Shown: one piece after another, positions 60,530 through 64,000 of the stretch
Layout of the letters: each line of letters starts with the position of its first letter
How positions within the stretch are numbered: position 1 is the stretch's first letter
NCBI GenBank assembly: GCA_001643675.2
Contig: LSRY02000048.1
Coordinates: 257,501 to 321,500 of the forward strand
DNA from: Monocercomonoides exilis
Taxonomy: Eukaryota > Preaxostyla > Oxymonadida > Polymastigidae
Length of the DNA: 64,000 bases
Reading direction: 5' to 3'
Notes under the pieces: generated by a model
What the model was told of the DNA's origin: nothing
Seen by the model: only the letters and a program-made list of their open reading frames with translations
The model's database searches: none
Made by a program: the position numbers and the translations under genes

Positions 60530-61630
60530 TTAATATTTCTTAAAAATAAACTTCATGTCTCCATCAACTTTCTCTTCTTCTTCCTCCTCCTCTTCCTTCT
60601 CAATATCAATTGAATTTCTCTCAATCTCTGACTCCTCAAACATAGTCAAATCATTCTTCGATGTATGCATTTGTTCCTCATCTTTCTTTTCTCCATCTGA
60701 ACTTCCATCTGAAGTTATTCCCAAAGACCCATCTGCTGCTTCTTCTTCTGCTCTTGATATCTCCTGTTGAATGCTATTGGATGGAGAAGAACTGCACACT
60801 TCAGGTTTCATTGGATGCTGCTTGCTTACACCCACATCAGCATCGGCCTTCACAAACCTCAGCCGATTCAGCCCAAGCGCCTCCACAACCACAGAGCCAT
60901 CGCTTCTTCCAGCTTCATCTGGTTCTCCTTGATTCTCTCCACAAACTCTCCGTGCGCTGTCGGACACCCGCCTTTCTCCTCATTCCCATCACCTCCCTTT
61001 CTCCTTCCATCTTCTTCTCCTTTTTATCCTCCCTCTTTGTCTCCCTCTTTGCATCCCCTTTCTCCTTCCTCTGCTTCTTCCCGCTCCTCCAGAGCCGCCA
61101 GCGCCATCGCTGCTCACGACAGAACCACATCTTCCATCTTCAGCCCCGCTGCCGATAACCCCTTTTCCACAATCTCTCTCACTTTTCACACTGCAACCCC
61201 TCGCTCCATCACTTCATCGTCCAGATTCACCACCACACGCCTCGACTGTTGTGATCGCCATATCTGTGGCGACGGGTCAAACAGATCGTAGATCGACCGG
61301 AACGCATTCACACATCCACTCCAAAGATCTGCTGATCACCAACTTCGTGCCCACCGACGCTGAAAGCGACGGAAGCTGAGCCACCAGCGGAACAGAAAGC
61401 ATCGCCGAAAGCGCCACATTGTACTCGCACACAACACCCACATACAGCACCCCCCGCCGAGCCACAACATATCCACGCAGCGTCTGCGGCGACAGCAGTA
61501 TGTGCTGTGCATACAATTCAGCCTCCTCAGGCACCACAATCCCCAGTTGTCTCTCCATGTTATCCATCGCAGCTGCTTACGTGTGTGACAATGCAACAGT
61601 CAAGGCATCTGAAGGGTCAATTGCAGGCTT
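60530..61630 (-). pseudogene. Decayed multicopy family A, copy c
   Basis: From 61630 downward: ALTVALSHT, MDNMERQLGIVVPEEAELYA, LSPQTLRGYVVARRG, VLYVGVVCEYNVALSAML, SLSASVGTKLVI; after a +1 shift SIYDLFDPSPQIWRSQQ, VNLDDEVMERGVAV and VREIVEKGLSAAGLKMEDVV, with stops between. It continues into an acidic frame to 60530 (SARRVCGENQ...). Best preserved of the three N-terminal regions. Confidence 0.65.
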
Positions 61631-62880
61631 CGATGAAGATAACGATGGCTTTTCATCCTGCAAAATTCTTCTCTTCTCTTATATGTTGCACAAACAGCTA
61701 TGAAGCAAACTAATATGCTGCTTCAGTTGAAGAAGAAGAAGAAGAATGAGATATTTGATTATGATCATCTCCAAAAGGCGCTACAACATTTATCTTCTTT
61801 GGAGAAACGTTTCAAATTTCTCAGAATTTCTCTGATAGGAAAGTGGGAATATCAGGGATGCAGATTAAAAATGAAATTTCTTTTAGTTTCTTTGTGCATT
61901 TTCTGTTGTTTCCATTTTAATTTTTGTTAAAAACTGAGTTTTCTGCAATTCGAGGAAAGAAGTCGATGTCCTTATCGAAATTGTCTTCTTCGAAGAATGT
62001 TTCGTCTCTTTTGGGGGAAGAATGAGATGTTTCAATTGTAATGAACATGTTGGCTCAATCTTCTCTTTCTTTTTCTTCAATTGATAATTCTTCTATTAAT
62101 ATCAATGATTCTCTTCTTTTTATTCCTGTTCCTTCTCTTCAATTTCTTTTCTTTCTTCATTTCTACAACATATAAATTTTCTTCTTCTTCTTCTTCTTCT
62201 TCTTCTTCTTCGCCTTTCTCTCATTTCTTTCCTTTCTTTCCTTTTTCTTTCGTTTTCATTTGTTTCCTACAAAGTTCCCATATCGCAACACATGTCTCCC
62301 TTGTCCTGCATCTGATCGAAGCATTCTTTTGCTTTTCTTACGCAACAGTTGGTGTCTTCCGCCAACAAACAATTGAATTCCCCGTCTCATTGCATTTGTA
62401 ACTTGGCGCGTGAAAGCACCTTCTCATTAAAAAAATGTCACTGCTTCAATGATCACATAAACTCTCCAGAAGATTAAAGAATGCAGTGACACTTCATTCG
62501 TCTTGTTGACGCCCAAGCCTCTGAGGAGCAGGGTGAACTCAACAGTCCACAAAATATGTTCGGTTGAAAACAGAATCTGATGAAATTTTCCATTCTTTAA
62601 AAATCATTTCTTATTGAAGCCGCAACACAAGATAAACATAGGCCAATCATTTTTCAAAATGCCATCCAAATTTGTTTGTCCTTCCTTTTTCACAGAAGTC
62701 CATCTTTTCATCTTCATTCAATAAAATGTATTCTGAATTTGTTTTCACCTCTTGCATCCAATAAAATTTCCGAAAATCATGTATCTTGCGTAACTTCCTT
62801 TATTTCCCAATGGATATATAATAATCAGCTCCATTCTCATCGTATTGCTCCACAAAGCGGGGATTGGCCATTTCAACAAT
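61631..62880. other. Gene-poor region
   Basis: Short broken frames; a (TTC)n array at about 62180-62212. The Phe/Ser-rich plus-strand frame at 62081-62401 looks like simple sequence. No gene supported. Confidence 0.45.
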
Positions 62881-63030
62881 AATTCGGATTCCTGCACTTT
62901 GGAAAGGATACAGACGGAAATATCTTTGCAATCAATAGAACAATATAAAATACATACATTCAGATTTTTCCATTCAAAATGAAAATCGTTATTATCCCTT
63001 GGACAACGAATCACATTAATTCATCAGATA
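62700..63030. repeat. Dispersed repeat R, copy 3
   Basis: Matches 47133-47360 and part of 43930-44060. It lies about 0.5 kb before lineage-family copy 4, the same spacing as repeat R copy 1 before copy 3. Confidence 0.5.
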
Positions 63031-63384
63031 GAATTTCAGAATTATTTCGTTTCCACCATTTCCAGTTGCCATCATTGGAAATAATGCTTCCAATTCTGTA
63101 AAAAATGTTTATTAATTGAACTCTCATTTTGTTAATGAGTATTCCTTTTGAAAAAAACTTTGATCAAAACATCCATAACAACAAACAGAAAGAACAAAGC
63201 GTTCTTTTTCTTTGAAATTATAAGTCGAAAATGTTATCGAAAGATGGAAGAGTTTGAATGAATTTATTTTTTTTTTGCTTTTGTGAGTTTTCATTTTTCA
63301 TCTGTTTTCTTCAATCCAATCATTTGAGCTTTCTTTGTGAATATCAAAATCACATTGCTTTCTTCATTCAGTAAAAAAAAGAAT

Positions 63385-64000
63385 ATGCATATAGGAGACA
63401 GACAGAACAAAAAAAGTTCACAGGTTTGTGTTCAATGTTTCACAAAATTCTTATTTATTGCATTTTTTGATAATTTTTTTAAGAACTGTTTTGTGAACTG
63501 GAGCATAGCAATGAAGATGAACAAAGAAAGAAAATCGAAGAAATGAATGAAATACTTGATGAAATGAATGGGCATGAATTTAAATTCATTTATAAGACAG
63601 AGCTGTTTAATGAAATTCTTGCAATGATTGAAAAAAAGAAAATTTCGATGGAAAATGCAATTTTGCTGCTGAAGTGCATTGGATATTACGCAACATTGAA
63701 AGGAATTTGGGTTTCTGACTTTGAAAGATCTTTGCTGAAAGAAAGATTTGAAAAAATGATTAAAAATGAAGTCAAGAAAAAAGAAAAAATGAACGAAAAT
63801 CTACTGATTGATCTTTGAGAATGTTTTGTTTTTCTTTGCGCTACTAATCTTTCAATATCGCTTTCAATTTGTTTGCCCTGCCTTCTGAAAGCTGCCTCAA
63901 AGAAAGAGGGAAATGAGGAGACTTGAAAAGAAGTGGAAATGGCTTTGCTTTCATTAAGCGGATCTGGATATTGTGTATGAAAACTTCTTTTCCAATTGTG
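63385..64000 (+). pseudogene. Lineage-specific helical family, copy 4, decayed and cut by window end
   Basis: The exon-1 equivalent near 63388-63421 has one extra A in its A run, breaking the frame. Exon 2 starts at about 63484 (after TTTTTTTAAG) and reads LFCELEHSNEDEQ, NAILLLKCIGYYATL and NENLLIDL, then TGA at 63816-63818 where other copies have Cys. A second TGA follows after GNEET. The reading continues KEVEMALLSLSGSG to the edge. The two stops and the frameshift suggest a dead copy. Confidence 0.8.

Noticed and set aside
60661-61291. Plus-strand Ser/Pro/His frames of 165-174 aa
   Set aside because: They are antisense to decayed family A copy c, whose minus-strand motifs match the other copies.

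Overview
The window is nuclear DNA of a unicellular eukaryote. It is AT-rich, with compact genes split by short spliceosomal introns (mostly 55-150 bp). The donor sites usually begin GTTTG, GTTTT or GTATG. TAA, TAG and TGA all end coherent gene models, so the code is standard. A repeated all-helical gene family (four copies here, with helix motifs like NAILLLKxxGYC and a closing EEGYED) looks to me like the large family of the oxymonad Monocercomonoides. I therefore infer a Preaxostyla/oxymonad-type flagellate; this rests on memory of that family and was not searched.

Layout. Positions 1-33,000 are gene-dense and mostly intact: a partial Ser/Pro-rich protein, an FKBP12-type isomerase, an unknown 488-aa protein, an EF-hand protein, a RING-H2 protein fused to a YEATS-like domain, a putative Swi3/Tipin replication-fork protein, a dead pogo/Tigger-like transposon with intact termini, two copies of the lineage family (one intact, one decayed), an eight-exon protein of possible axonemal role, a secreted papain-family protease with a C-terminal Frizzled-like cysteine-rich region, a calmodulin-like EF-hand protein, a DUF1295-type membrane enzyme, and a giant Kelch receptor-like membrane protein. 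Neighbouring genes are often divergent with only 140-240 bp between start codons.

Positions 33,000-64,000 are different: gene-poor and rich in inverted repeats (three foldback or MITE-like structures plus a perfect palindrome), microsatellites, and decayed coding sequence of higher GC. One decayed multicopy family occurs three times (about 35.6, 41-42.6 and 60.8-61.6 kb). Two intact gene models stand out here: lineage-family copy 3 (44.5-45.9 kb) and a very AT-rich six-exon transposase-like gene (50.0-52.7 kb). A beta-helix surface-protein remnant lies at about 60 kb, and a decayed lineage-family copy runs off the right edge.

Exon models were built by hand from reading-frame continuity, phase and GT/AG sites; every joined model given as intact keeps one open frame. 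No tRNA, rRNA, CRISPR or telomere repeat was recognised.
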